From contig NZ_NFLE01000006.1 of assembly GCF_002160755.1 (NCBI RefSeq), forward strand, positions 62,001 to 126,000: a stretch of DNA of 64,000 nucleotides, written 5' to 3'. Position 1 is the stretch's first letter, and each line of letters opens with the position of its first letter. A model generated the notes under the pieces. The model was not told where the DNA came from, ran no database searches, and saw only the letters and a program-made list of their open reading frames with translations. Positions 50,550 through 59,908 of this stretch are shown one piece after another. A program made the position numbers and the translations under genes. This DNA is from Lachnoclostridium sp. An14 (GTDB lineage Bacteria > Bacillota > Clostridia > Lachnospirales > Lachnospiraceae).

Positions 50550-51713
50550 TCATAAAAACAAAAAGCCTGCATCCGCGAAATAAATCTCACTTCCCACCGG
50601 CAGGGCGGCGGTCTCATTTGTCTGCAAAAGCCGGCCGGACACACGCACGCCGTTTGTGGAATTTAAGTCTGTCACCGTATACCCGTCCCCCTCTTTGTCA
50701 ATTCTGGCATGAAGCCGGCTCACCGTATCTTTTGGCAGCACACAGTCCACCAATCCCTCCTGCTTTCCAATAAGGAAGGGAAAATAGGGAATGGAAATCT
50801 CCCCTTCTCCGGAAACGCTGATCAGCCTTCGCTCCGCTGGTTCCCGTTCCGTCAGCAAAGCAGTATTCTCTCCCTCCTGAGACTCCATTCCGTACCGGGC
50901 CGGCGGCTCCGCCACCCTCTCGTACTCATCCTCCGGGAATACCATCTGCCAGGAATTCTCCGCCCGTTTGGGACGGAACAGCTCCTTCGGCCCGAAACCG
51001 GTATTTTCCCGTCTTTCCTCCGGTATTTTTTCCGTTTTCTTTCGTTTCAGCCTGGTCAGCAGCCCTTTTTTCTCCACATTTCCTTCTTCCATACTGAAAT
51101 CGGTCTCCGTTCTGCCCTGCTGTGCAAATGACTCCTGAAACCAATCCGTTTCCGGAATCGGTGTATCCAGGGTGTGCTCCGGCTGATACAGCGTCTTCAA
51201 CAGATCACGGATCCCATAATTCTCCTGTTTCGTCACCTGAAACAGTTCGTAGGCCAAAACCACGCCCTCCCGGTCCTCATGGCTGATCCGTCCCAGAAGG
51301 TACTCCATTAGCCGGCACACCGCCACAGGGAAATTTCCCATATATCCTGGCACAAAGCATAAGGATACTGTATAATTCTGCGGTTCAATGTATATATACT
51401 CCGGCTCCAGCAAAATGTGTTCCTCGCCCAAAAGATAGCGCTCCATTTCCTCCACCGCAGCAGAAATTCCCAGAATCAGATGGCGCAGCTCCTCCGCCCG
51501 CATCTCCTTTCGTTCCACCATACGGCTTAAGGGCTGTCTGGAGGTAATTTCATAATAACATTCCAGTTTCCCTCCCACTTCCTTTGCCTGGAACGGCAGA
51601 AATCCGGAAATATTGTTTTCTTCCGCCATTCTCATTTCAAAATCATCCGGCCGCCACTCCATTCCTATAATAAGATAGTTATGTCTAATCTCCCGCTGAT
51701 ACCGAATTTCCAT
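50550..51713 (-). CDS. FHA-domain protein with N-terminal DUF6382-like region
   Basis: A 387-residue cytoplasmic protein. The N-terminal 190 residues fit the DUF6382 type (NYLIIGMEWRPDDFEMRMAE at the start), seen with Lachnospiraceae pilus loci. A charged linker follows, then a C-terminal FHA domain (GSVDCVLPKDTVSRLHARID-like region near residue 325, DLNSTNGVRVSG near 350), which binds phosphothreonine. Last gene of the Tad operon; its start overlaps the TadE-like gene by 29 bases. It suggests phospho-signalling input to pilus assembly (inference). Confidence 0.82.
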   Translation of the reverse strand: MEIRYQREIRHNYLIIGMEWRPDDFEMRMAEENNISGFLPFQAKEVGGKLECYYEITSRQPLSRMVERKEMRAEELRHLILGISAAVEEMERYLLGEEHILLEPEYIYIEPQNYTVSLCFVPGYMGNFPVAVCRLMEYLLGRISHEDREGVVLAYELFQVTKQENYGIRDLLKTLYQPEHTLDTPIPETDWFQESFAQQGRTETDFSMEEGNVEKKGLLTRLKRKKTEKIPEERRENTGFGPKELFRPKRAENSWQMVFPEDEYERVAEPPARYGMESQEGENTALLTEREPAERRLISVSGEGEISIPYFPFLIGKQEGLVDCVLPKDTVSRLHARIDKEGDGYTVTDLNSTNGVRVSGRLLQTNETAALPVGSEIYFADAGFLFL

Positions 51714-52062
51714 GTTCCACTCCCTCCTCTATCATTGATACTTTTCGCAGAAACTCCTCCGGTTCGTACCGTTTCATGGAAAGCTCCCGCTTTTGCCCGT
51801 TTTTTTCCACCGTTCCCTCTAAATAGGTGCCTTCATCCGCAACGCGTACCCCAAATCCCAGGATCTCCAGCCCCTTTTGCAGGTTTTCCCCAAGGGGCGT
51901 TTCCTCGTCGTACCGAACCCACTCCACAGCCTCCTCCAGGATCATCGCCCCTACCACCTGGTCCTTCAGGCGATAAGTCCATAAAATCCCCTGGGTCACT
52001 GCCAGCAGCAGCATTCCCATGACAAACGCTGCCTCCACCGTATAGCTTCCCCTTAATTTCAT
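51685..52062 (-). CDS. TadE-like pseudopilin/membrane protein
   Basis: A 125-residue protein beginning MKLRGSYTVEAAFVMGMLLL, i.e. a short basic leader, then Gly-Ser-hydrophobic TadE-like segment with a Glu, followed by a mostly extracytoplasmic part. The ATG at 52062 with GGAGGG upstream is preferred over 52200. It lies 14 bases after the prepilin peptidase gene and is co-transcribed with the Tad genes. Confidence 0.75.
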   Translation of the reverse strand: MKLRGSYTVEAAFVMGMLLLAVTQGILWTYRLKDQVVGAMILEEAVEWVRYDEETPLGENLQKGLEILGFGVRVADEGTYLEGTVEKNGQKRELSMKRYEPEEFLRKVSMIEEGVEHGNSVSAGD

Positions 52063-52076
52063 ACCGGTCTGCCCTC

Positions 52077-52505
52077 CTATCTCACAAGCATCCACAACAC
52101 TGCCGGCACTGTGAAGGGCAGAAAAGGCACCGTCCTCTTTCTTACGGAAATATTCTTTGCCCTTCCCCACATAAGCAGCCCGGCACACCAGAGAACGCAC
52201 AAAAACAGGCTGACAAAAAACAAAGCCACATTTCTCTTAAACCCCAGGGCAATCCCGGCCACCACGAAAAACCAGCCGTCTCCCTCTCCCACAGCCCCGT
52301 CCGACCACTTTGAAAACAGGACCAACAATATCCCCGGCACCGCGTTGACCATCTCCGAGCCTAAAGATACCGGTCCGTCAAAGCACAGCTTTCCAAACCA
52401 GATCAAACTCCCAAACACCACATAAATCCAGGCGTCAATCTCTTTTTTTCTGGCATCCTGCCATGCCGCGATTATCAAAAAGCCTAAAAACAAAATCTCC
52501 TTCAT
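52077..52505 (-). CDS. A24-type prepilin peptidase, TadV-like
   Basis: A 142-residue membrane aspartyl protease. The two catalytic Asp motifs are AAWQDARKKEID near residue 15 and GEGDGWFFVVAG near 72. Four to five hydrophobic segments, without the methylase domain, as in TadV/CpaA. It should cleave the Flp pilin and pseudopilins. The ATG at 52505 is favoured over an in-frame ATG at 52529, and over longer frames. Confidence 0.85.
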   Translation of the reverse strand: MKEILFLGFLIIAAWQDARKKEIDAWIYVVFGSLIWFGKLCFDGPVSLGSEMVNAVPGILLVLFSKWSDGAVGEGDGWFFVVAGIALGFKRNVALFFVSLFLCVLWCAGLLMWGRAKNISVRKRTVPFLPFTVPAVLWMLVR

Positions 52506-52650
52506 ATTCCTTTCCCCTTTTCGTTTCATAAATTTTCCGGGAAAAGGGCAGGCTGTGGCACCCACTGGCGCCGGAGCGCGACCGTTTCCGTTTCCCTTTT
52601 CCCTCTGTGTAGAGCGTTTCTCCGCCGGAAACATTTTCACCATGGAAAGC

Positions 52651-53589
52651 TCAGTTTCCTGCGGCAGAGCAATAAGAACAAGCCCCCAAATGACGAACGC
52701 TTTCCAACGGAACGGCCCGCACATAGGCAGTGATAGACCTGCAATCCCGTCTGGAGTGATAACTCTCCCCGCCCGGCATAATATAGACCGTATCTCCCGT
52801 CCCGTTTCCGCATATGGCACAGGCCTTATAGCGCTTTCCGTCCTGATTCCTCAAACTGTCCAGCTCCCCTCTGGAAACCGCTGTGATGTGGTTATAGAGA
52901 TAGTGGCAGGTTCGGCTTACATGATACCGGACACTGTCCCGGCCCACGTATACAATGGTTTCCCCTTCGCTCTGATCCCCGTTTTCCGCCCTCAAACCAT
53001 CCTTTCCGGTCCAAGCCCGCCTCAGGCAGCGAACCTGCTGCGGCAGTTCCTCCAGGGAAAACACCGGAAAGGGCAGTTTAATCTCATAATCCACAATCAG
53101 GTCAATCGTCTCACCGTCCTCCAGAATCCGGCTTTTTCCGGCGGAAAATTTTCCGGCGCGTTTTGTGTCCACGCTGTTCTCCGCAGCCCTCTCCACCATA
53201 AGACAGATCGCCGCCTCCGACATTCCCGCCAACAGATCCATATCCTCAGACTCTGCCAGACCGGTAGTAAAATACCCGTACTGGGCAATCATCTCTCCCT
53301 GCGCCTCCACTCCCGCCTGAACCCGTCTTCTGGTGTCCATAATCTGGATCGGGCACGCCATCAGAGCCATAAAAAACAGAAACAGCGTAAGCCCCAGGGC
53401 TGCCTCCACTGTCATGCCGCCCTTTAAGGACGTCAAACCAGCCTCTGGCAGGGAGGCGGAAAAAGACACCCTCCTTCCGGCTGTCAGATTTCGTTTATCA
53501 TATGGGGGATTGCGTACCTGGAGAGTCACATTCTTGTTTATTTCCTTTCTAAATTGATTTTTTATGCAGTTATTCCGAAAGAAGGGCAT
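52651..53589 (-). CDS. Tad-locus pseudopilin-like protein with duplicated Cys/His modules
   Basis: A 312-residue protein. After a 57-residue N-terminus comes a pilin-like GGMTVEAALGLTLFLFFMAL segment (G-x-x-VEAA pattern of TadE-like proteins), then an extracytoplasmic region. The C-terminal 100 residues hold two copies of a Y-H-x4-C-(about 25)-C-x-x-C module: VRYHVSRTCHYL to CAICG, and ESYHSRRDCRSI to CSYC. This pattern is that of Ada-like zinc-binding modules found in secreted proteins. Between DUF5702 and prepilin peptidase genes. GGAGGT lies 8 bases before the ATG. Role in pilus unknown. Confidence 0.72.
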   Translation of the reverse strand: MPFFRNNCIKNQFRKEINKNVTLQVRNPPYDKRNLTAGRRVSFSASLPEAGLTSLKGGMTVEAALGLTLFLFFMALMACPIQIMDTRRRVQAGVEAQGEMIAQYGYFTTGLAESEDMDLLAGMSEAAICLMVERAAENSVDTKRAGKFSAGKSRILEDGETIDLIVDYEIKLPFPVFSLEELPQQVRCLRRAWTGKDGLRAENGDQSEGETIVYVGRDSVRYHVSRTCHYLYNHITAVSRGELDSLRNQDGKRYKACAICGNGTGDTVYIMPGGESYHSRRDCRSITAYVRAVPLESVRHLGACSYCSAAGN

Positions 53590-53650
53590 CTTTTTCCACC
53601 TCCCAATCCCTGTGAATAGTTCTTTTCCACAATTTCCTCCTGTGTAAATA

Positions 53651-55531
53651 TCAATAAGCCTTTCCCACCTTCGTTTCCAGCCTGTAGCTGCCCAGCTGCC
53701 CGCCTGCGGAAAACAGGTGCTCCGCGCGGGTGGCTGCTGTCATCTCTACCCGAACGGCGCAGCGCTCCATGAGAAATCCAGGCTCTGCCCACCCGATAGC
53801 GTCCTGCATCACATCCATCATGCGGTAAAGAAGGGTCCTCTGATCAGAGGCGAACAGCAGCAGCTTTATATAGCTTTCATAGGAAAATCCATGATCCTCC
53901 TCCTGAACCTTTACGTCGCCGTTTTTTCCAAAATCCAGCAGCTGATCAAGGCTCAGTTTCCAGTCCTCCTTCCGCTTTACTAGGGGGACTTTTCCTCCGG
54001 CATAAAGCGCCTTCACATCCGCGATCGCCTCTCCCAGGGCCCACACGCCCATGACAAGGACTGCCACAACCTCCACCAGGGGCAGCATCCCCGAAACTCC
54101 CACGATTGCCGCAGCCAGCTCCCTTGCCTGCGCCTTTTTTTCCGGATCCCCCAGAATATGAATCAGATTCAGCCCCTCACGAACCGCTAAAAGCTTTGCC
54201 GCTGTCTCTGCCAAATTAGACGAATCCTCCAGCTCTCCGCTGGCCAGATACTCCATCTGATAGCAGATCCCCGGCTTTTCCTCAAATCCGTCCAGGAAAT
54301 GACGGAAAAACTGTCCGCAGTATTCCCCCGTAAGCAGCCGGTCTCCCAGACCTTCCGACGGTGTATCTCCTTCCGAAACGGATCCCAGGGGGGCTCCGGT
54401 CAACTCTGCCCCGGATACCTGCGTCCCTTCCGGCAGCACCAATCCCAGCAGCCCTTCTTCCGCTATTCTCATAATATTTTTCAGAAAGGACTGCTTTTCT
54501 TTATCTGCCGTTCCATGGGCGCAGTCCAGGCTCTTTACCTGAAACTCTCCCATATGGCGGGCCACCGGCCTCCAAAGGGCATCCTCATCCAGCTCCTCAT
54601 CTTCATCCCCGTCCCAGTTGGCGATATCATCCATCACGTCCCGCGCCTCCTCCATAACTGCCTCCGTCAGCCGTTCATTTTCTTCCGCGATCCCTGTCAG
54701 GCTCTCGATCTCCCCTCTGCGCTCCCCATCTTTCGCGGTGTACGCTAAATATCTCTCGTATTCTTCCTTGGCCGCCGCCCGGGTCTGAGGAGTCATGTCC
54801 TCCATTTTTACCTGGATTTCTCTATAGACAGACTCCAGCTCTCTCTGAAACTCATCCGCCTTCTTCCCGTACTCCTTTACGGCCCCCGGGACTTTTTTAA
54901 GCTCCTCTATCAGACGTTTCCCCGTTCTCAGAAAGCCGTCTCCATTTCCGGCGGCGAGCTGCCGCCGTCCCTCCTCGCTGAGCTCCTTCTGCCCATTCTG
55001 CCCGCGGTCAATTTCCTCCAGCACCCGTTCCAGTTCCAGCGCCCGGTCCGCGCAGTCCCCATACAGCGCCGATGTTTCCTGCACTGCCGTCGCCTCCTTC
55101 AGCCCGTCCCAGATGCCTACGGCCTCCTCCTCTGAAAAGTCCAGCGACCAGACCCCGTATTTCATATAGTCCAGCACCTCTCGCTGCAAATGTTTTCCAC
55201 CGTCATCCACAATCCGTATCGTTTTATCCACAACCACGGTCTCGTTTTCCGCCGGATACCAGCCAGCGGCCTCTAAATATCCATCAAAATACCTGGAAAA
55301 CTCTGCCTCCAGCTCCTCCTCTCCGCCAAATTCCCGCAAAAGGATCCGGTACTGTTTCCACAGCTCTCTGTGATACCCCGCCATCACGGAATCCAGGGCA
55401 GAATCAGCCGCCACCCGCAGATAACACCTGGCTCCCGCCGTTCTGGCAGACTCCACCAGGGCACATAAAAGCGCCGCGATACATAACAGGACCATGCTTA
55501 AAAATACTGTGATCTGACCGCTTTTCCTCAT
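53651..55531 (-). CDS. DUF5702-domain protein of the Tad locus
   Basis: A 626-residue protein. An N-terminal KSGQITVFLSMVLLCIAALL segment is of TadG/pseudopilin style, followed by a large, Glu-rich extracytoplasmic part with coiled coils (about residues 160-330) and a C-terminal hydrophobic patch near 490-520. It matches the DUF5702 proteins of Lachnospiraceae pilus loci as far as I recall. Its ATG overlaps the Flp pilin stop by one base (TGATG), so translation is coupled. Confidence 0.78.
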   Translation of the reverse strand: MRKSGQITVFLSMVLLCIAALLCALVESARTAGARCYLRVAADSALDSVMAGYHRELWKQYRILLREFGGEEELEAEFSRYFDGYLEAAGWYPAENETVVVDKTIRIVDDGGKHLQREVLDYMKYGVWSLDFSEEEAVGIWDGLKEATAVQETSALYGDCADRALELERVLEEIDRGQNGQKELSEEGRRQLAAGNGDGFLRTGKRLIEELKKVPGAVKEYGKKADEFQRELESVYREIQVKMEDMTPQTRAAAKEEYERYLAYTAKDGERRGEIESLTGIAEENERLTEAVMEEARDVMDDIANWDGDEDEELDEDALWRPVARHMGEFQVKSLDCAHGTADKEKQSFLKNIMRIAEEGLLGLVLPEGTQVSGAELTGAPLGSVSEGDTPSEGLGDRLLTGEYCGQFFRHFLDGFEEKPGICYQMEYLASGELEDSSNLAETAAKLLAVREGLNLIHILGDPEKKAQARELAAAIVGVSGMLPLVEVVAVLVMGVWALGEAIADVKALYAGGKVPLVKRKEDWKLSLDQLLDFGKNGDVKVQEEDHGFSYESYIKLLLFASDQRTLLYRMMDVMQDAIGWAEPGFLMERCAVRVEMTAATRAEHLFSAGGQLGSYRLETKVGKAY

Positions 55532-55710
55532 CAGTACACCTCTTTTGACTGTTTGTTGATTTCCTTAAAGACGTTAGTAAGCAGCTCGTTGATCTGCTTT
55601 TTGAACACGATTACCAGGCCGATTAAAACCACCAGAATCAGCACCACCTCAATCACACCTACTCCGTCCTCCTCATTCCAAAATGCCAGCCATTCTTTTC
55701 TCAGATTCAT
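55531..55710 (-). CDS. Flp-family type IVb pilin
   Basis: A 59-residue pilin. A short leader (MNLRKEWLAFWNEEDGVG) precedes VIEVVLILVVLIGLVIVFKK, a Flp1-like hydrophobic helix with the conserved Glu after the cleavage site (G-V-G-V-I-E). The C-terminal part ELLTNVFKEINKQ is typical. The ATG at 55710 with GGAGAG upstream is chosen. Likely the major subunit; processed by one of the A24 peptidases. Confidence 0.88.
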   Translation of the reverse strand: MNLRKEWLAFWNEEDGVGVIEVVLILVVLIGLVIVFKKQINELLTNVFKEINKQSKEVY

Positions 55711-55758
55711 AGACACTCTCCTTCCCGGCCGCAAGGCCAGATGACGATTTGATCAGTT

Positions 55759-56964
55759 TTAAAATGACAGCAGCGCCGGAGCCGCCACCATGGCCATCAC
55801 GACTCCCAGCATCAGAAACAGCGGTATTAAAAGCTTCGTTCCCGCCTCCTCCCCCTGTTTTCTGGCCAGATTTTTCCGCTCCTCAAAAGCGGCAGCCATC
55901 TCCAGCCTCATAGCGCTCCTTAAGTTTTTCGTCCCCTCTCTCCGGTTCTGCTCCAGCAGTCCCGCCAGCTTTAAATACGGCTGAAGGCCGCACCGCCTTC
56001 CAAACTCCTGATACGCCTTTCCTTCCGGGATTTTCTTTTCCATTTGTCCCAGGGTTTCCCTCATCTCCTCATAGGCATACCGCTCCCCTTTCCCCTCCTT
56101 TCGGTCCCGTTCATAATTTCTCACAATCTGGTCCCAGGCTCCCCGCACAGTAAGCCCCGCTCCCAAGAACACGGTGAGCTTGGAGACGATTTCCGGATAG
56201 TCCCGCAAAAGCTCTCTCTCTCGCCGCTCTTTCTGCTGTTTTTTCGTTTCCCGTTCCCTCACCTCCAGAAAAACAGCAGTCAAAATACCGAAAAACGGCA
56301 GCGCCCACAGCGGCGCCCCCTCCGGATCATAGTAAGAAAGCGCGTTTCCTTTAAAACTTCCCGGAAGTCTCAGGCTGTCTCCGCCCTGAGCGGTGTCCTC
56401 CGCTCTCACCTGTTCCAAAAAACGCTCCACCTCCAGCTCCTCGCCGGTAAGAAACGGCGGCAGCACCGTGATCTCTATCCCGCATCTCCTCTCGTGACTG
56501 CCGTCTGAAAGCACTGCCGCCAGTTCCACCTGTTCTCCCTCCGGGGCCACTCCGTCCCCGTACACCTTCCCCAGACCATCCACCAGCCGCCCGTCCGTCT
56601 CCCACTGCAGCTCAATCCCATATTCGTCCCACTGGGTTATCAGCTCCAGATCCGTCCTCACCTGATGGATGGACGCGTTTTCCCCCAAAATCCGTTTAGG
56701 AAGCTCCTCCTCAATCTCGTCAAAGAGCCTCTCCGCCTCATCCGCCGTGTAGGTTCTCTCCCCCACGGGGACGGTTACCTTCGTCTCCCGCTCCAGCAGC
56801 CCGTTTACCGTCACCTCATAGAGCGCTGTCCCTTCTCCATGGGGATTCCGGATCAAAACCGTCCGGTCCTGCCGCCCCGCGCCCGCTGCCATTCCAAGAC
56901 CGTAAAGAGCCAGTCCCGCCAGCACACTTGCAATCTGCATTCTTCTCCGTTGTTTCCGCTCCAT
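55759..56964 (-). CDS. TadC-like platform protein with extracytoplasmic N-terminal region
   Basis: A 401-residue membrane protein. Residues 12-29 form a first membrane segment, followed by about 180 residues, mostly soluble and probably extracytoplasmic (VTVPVGERTYTADEAERLFD near 80), then a segment near 220 (PLWALPFFGILTAVFLE) and a T2SSF-like cytoplasmic part (YPEIVSKLTVFLGAGLTVRG near 255), ending in LFLMLGVVMAMVAAPALLSF. TadC proteins are normally about 300 residues, so the N-terminal insert is an addition. Two bases after TadB. Confidence 0.8.
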   Translation of the reverse strand: MERKQRRRMQIASVLAGLALYGLGMAAGAGRQDRTVLIRNPHGEGTALYEVTVNGLLERETKVTVPVGERTYTADEAERLFDEIEEELPKRILGENASIHQVRTDLELITQWDEYGIELQWETDGRLVDGLGKVYGDGVAPEGEQVELAAVLSDGSHERRCGIEITVLPPFLTGEELEVERFLEQVRAEDTAQGGDSLRLPGSFKGNALSYYDPEGAPLWALPFFGILTAVFLEVRERETKKQQKERRERELLRDYPEIVSKLTVFLGAGLTVRGAWDQIVRNYERDRKEGKGERYAYEEMRETLGQMEKKIPEGKAYQEFGRRCGLQPYLKLAGLLEQNRREGTKNLRSAMRLEMAAAFEERKNLARKQGEEAGTKLLIPLFLMLGVVMAMVAAPALLSF

Positions 56965-56966
56965 CG

Positions 56967-57704
56967 CTACACCTCAATTTCCAGTATCTTCCAGGCAGCC
57001 GCCACCGCTGCCAGATAGATTCCCAGGCACACCGTCATTACCATCTTTCCGGCCCCGGTGGTATACATCACGTCAAAAAATCCCGGCGAGGTCAGATCCA
57101 CATAGAGTACAATTCCAAACGGCAGGCCGCTCATAATCCTCTGTTCCATCCTCCTGGACGCCGTCGCCGTGCGGATGTCCTCCTGCACCTGCATCTTGTC
57201 CCGAATCACCCCGGCCGTATTGTCCATGATCTCCCCCAGACGGCCGCCGCTGCGCTTGGCCAAACGGAATACCTCCGCGAAATTCCGCACGTCCTCCAGA
57301 CCGCTCCGCCGCCCAAAATCCGCCAAAAGTCCCTCTACCGGCCGGTTTAGCCCCATCTGAGACACCACATAGGAAAATTCCTTCACAATCAGCCCTTCCT
57401 CTCCAAACATGACGGTCAGCTCCTCCACGCTTAAGCGGAAGGCATTTTCCACGGAATAGCCGGATCCCAAAGATGCTGACAGTACCCGGATCCCCTCTTT
57501 AAATTCCTCTGCCAGGCGCTCCAGCCTCTTTCGCTTAAATGACCGTTTCATCAAAAATGGAAAACCCATGCCGAACGGCAGAAATAAAAGAAACGCCAAA
57601 AGATCTCTATAGAACACATAAGCCGTGAGGGCGGCTAGGCCAACTCCGGCAGCCGTACACCATCCCCACTCCTGAAATGACAGCGTGTACGTCTCATAAT
57701 TCAC
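56967..57704 (-). CDS. TadB-like platform protein
   Basis: A protein of 245 residues from the GTG at 57704 (starts VNYETYTLSFQEWGW). It contains a T2SSF domain (EEFKEGIRVLSASLGSGYSV then ENAFRLSV) and C-terminal membrane segments. An in-frame ATG at 57830 has a perfect GGAGG eight bases before it and would add a basic 42-residue extension, but that gives a 137-base overlap with tadA; 57704 overlaps by 11. Which is used is unclear. Partner of TadC in the inner-membrane platform. Confidence 0.85.
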   Translation of the reverse strand: MNYETYTLSFQEWGWCTAAGVGLAALTAYVFYRDLLAFLLFLPFGMGFPFLMKRSFKRKRLERLAEEFKEGIRVLSASLGSGYSVENAFRLSVEELTVMFGEEGLIVKEFSYVVSQMGLNRPVEGLLADFGRRSGLEDVRNFAEVFRLAKRSGGRLGEIMDNTAGVIRDKMQVQEDIRTATASRRMEQRIMSGLPFGIVLYVDLTSPGFFDVMYTTGAGKMVMTVCLGIYLAAVAAAWKILEIEV

Positions 57705-58914
57705 AGCCTGATGCTGTGAGTTTTTCTCTGTTTTTAAGCTCCCCCGTCCTCTGAAGGCGCCCTTCCACCTTCCCCGCGCCTGTCCCTTCTTCCCGGAACC
57801 GGAACAGGGAATTGAGAGCAATTTTCCCATTTTCGCAGCCTCCTATCTCTGAAATCTCCAGCACCCGGCGGCTTTTATCCCGCAGCCTTCCCAGGTGCAC
57901 CATCACATCAATGGCCGAGGCAATCTGGCTCCGGATCGCCTCCAGGGGCAAAGCGGCCCCCATCAGCACCATGGTCTCCAGCCGGGCCAGCATATCCGCC
58001 GTGCTGTTTCCATGGCCGGTGCATAAAGAGCCGTCATGGCCGGTGTTGAACGCCGCCAACATGGAAAACGCCTCCTCTCCGCGCACCTCTCCCACGATAA
58101 TCCGATCCGGCCGCATCCGCAGGGCAGCACGGATCAGATCTCCCACTGTCACCGGCCGGTTTCCCTCCCCATTGTCATTCCTGGTTTCCAGGCGCACCAG
58201 GTTGGGAATCTGCCGGATCTGCAGCTCCGCGGAGTCCTCTATGGTCACAATCCGCTCATCCGGCGGGATAAAGGCAGACAGCGCGTTTAAAAACGTGGTC
58301 TTTCCCGATCCCGTACCGCCACTGATAAAGATGTTGTACCGGGCCCGCACCAGAGTCCCCAGAAATCCTGCGGCCTCCTCTGTCAGCGCTCCCAGCTCCG
58401 TCAGCCGTTTCATGGTGATGGTTTCCGGGAATTTCCGGATTGTGAGAGCCGGGCCGTCCAGGGCCACCGGAGGCAGCACCACATGGACTCTGGAGCCGTC
58501 CGGAAGGCGGGCATCCGCAATGGGCTCCGCCACATTCACCACCCGGTTTACCCGGCTCACAATCTGCTGGATCGTATCCTCCAACTGCTCCTCCGACTCA
58601 AATCCGCCGTCCCAGCGGCACAGGCTCCCGCCCCGCTCAATAAAGATCCTGTCCTTTCCGTTTACCATAATCTCCGTAATATCGCCCCGGTCCATAAGCT
58701 CCTGGAGCACTCCCAGCCGCCGGAACGCGTCAAACAGCCGCTCCCTCATGCCCAGGCGCTCTCCCAGCGGGAAAAAGGTCTCCCGGCCCAGTTCCACGAT
58801 TTCCTCATCAATAATGCCGTACAGCTCCTCGTCCTCAATCTGCCGGTAATCCTCCAGCCTGGCCCGTACCTTTCCCTTTAAACGCTCCCACCGCTCGCCG
58901 TCATTCCTCCTCAC
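57694..58914 (-). CDS. tadA: Tad pilus assembly ATPase, TadA/CpaF
   Basis: A 406-residue secretion ATPase (VirB11/CpaF type). DITEIMVNGKDRIFIERGG near residue 80, SRVHVVLPPVALDGPALTIR near 145, Walker A ISGGTGSGKTTFLNALSAF near 200, the Asp box IEDSAELQI near 225, Walker B RIIVGEVRGEEAFSML near 280, and the His box NTGHDGSLCTGHGNS are present. It powers pilin extrusion. The start at 58914 is a GTG, overlapping the TadZ-like gene by 14 bases. Confidence 0.94.
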   Translation of the reverse strand: MRRNDGERWERLKGKVRARLEDYRQIEDEELYGIIDEEIVELGRETFFPLGERLGMRERLFDAFRRLGVLQELMDRGDITEIMVNGKDRIFIERGGSLCRWDGGFESEEQLEDTIQQIVSRVNRVVNVAEPIADARLPDGSRVHVVLPPVALDGPALTIRKFPETITMKRLTELGALTEEAAGFLGTLVRARYNIFISGGTGSGKTTFLNALSAFIPPDERIVTIEDSAELQIRQIPNLVRLETRNDNGEGNRPVTVGDLIRAALRMRPDRIIVGEVRGEEAFSMLAAFNTGHDGSLCTGHGNSTADMLARLETMVLMGAALPLEAIRSQIASAIDVMVHLGRLRDKSRRVLEISEIGGCENGKIALNSLFRFREEGTGAGKVEGRLQRTGELKNREKLTASGCEL

Positions 58915-59908
58915 GCTCTCGCCCTCCCCGGACCAGACGGCGGGTAAAATCCCCCAGCTCGCCCCACAAAAGCTGTTCCGGATAATTCTCCCCCGCCGAA
59001 GGACGGTTTCCAGACGGCAGTTTCAGTTTTTCCAGGCGCTCCGCCACTCCGTCTCTGCCGGAACCTGCCAGATATGCCTCAAATTCCCGCACCTTCGCCT
59101 GAGATACCCAGTCCTCCAAAACCGGCATATACACAGCGTCGCAGGCTTCCAGGATTTCCGCCGCCTGGCGGCCCATCTGCCCCAAATCCACCACGATCAC
59201 CCCATACCCGGATTCCGCGGCCATATCCTCCAGAAAACCGGCCATCTCCATGGCGCTGATGCCCTCTAAATCCTCCGGATACCTGGCCGGAGGAATGTAG
59301 TCCACATTTCCCCAGGAATAGACGAAGGCTCCCAGCTTTTCCCAGCAGCCGCCTCCGTGACAGTAGCGGTAAAGCAGGTCTGACAGGCATTCCCCATAGC
59401 TCTCCCCCGCCATTTCTCCAAATCCAGAGCAGTCCTCCAGACTTACAAGCAAGGTTTTCTCCGTCTCCTTCCATACCTGGGCCAGGGTAAGGGCAAAAGC
59501 GGTCTTTCCGCATCTCCCCACAGGGGAATAGATGCCGATCAGGCGGCCCCGGCCGGCAATGGGAACCGATTCTCCCCAGTCCTCACCGTCATAGCAGGCC
59601 ATCACCTCCCGCAGCAGCCGGTCGGAATTTTGATATTTATACACCGACGGGAGCCTGGCGGCATCCGCCCGTTTCTCCTCGCCCAGATAAATGATCTGCC
59701 TGGCCTGGATCCCCTCCAGCTCCTCCGCCGGCACAGTCTCCCCCGCCAGCAAAATCTCCACGCTGTGTTTCGCCGCGTACTCCCTGAGCCGCTCCGCCGA
59801 CGAAAACGCCACCGCCCGAAAGGGAATCTTTCCCCTCTCATTCGCATAGTCGGCCAGCCGCTCCGCGTACCGGATATTCCCGTCGCAGACCGCCATAATT
59901 CTTCTCAT
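58901..59908 (-). CDS. TadZ/CpaE-like pilus localisation protein
   Basis: A 335-residue protein with an N-terminal receiver-like half (about 1-110) and a C-terminal ParA/MinD-like ATPase with Walker A IGIYSPVGRCGKTAFALTLA near residue 125 and VIVVDLGQMGRQAAEILE near 240. The Walker A has GRCGKTA rather than the KGGVGKT of true ParA proteins, as is usual in TadZ. It probably positions the pilus machine. It overlaps tadA by 14 bases. Confidence 0.85.
   Translation of the reverse strand: MRRIMAVCDGNIRYAERLADYANERGKIPFRAVAFSSAERLREYAAKHSVEILLAGETVPAEELEGIQARQIIYLGEEKRADAARLPSVYKYQNSDRLLREVMACYDGEDWGESVPIAGRGRLIGIYSPVGRCGKTAFALTLAQVWKETEKTLLVSLEDCSGFGEMAGESYGECLSDLLYRYCHGGGCWEKLGAFVYSWGNVDYIPPARYPEDLEGISAMEMAGFLEDMAAESGYGVIVVDLGQMGRQAAEILEACDAVYMPVLEDWVSQAKVREFEAYLAGSGRDGVAERLEKLKLPSGNRPSAGENYPEQLLWGELGDFTRRLVRGGREREEE

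Noticed and set aside
57812-58849. Plus-strand open frame of 345 codons opposite tadA
   Set aside because: Antisense shadow; Ser/Arg-rich translation with no domain; tadA motifs on the minus strand are complete.
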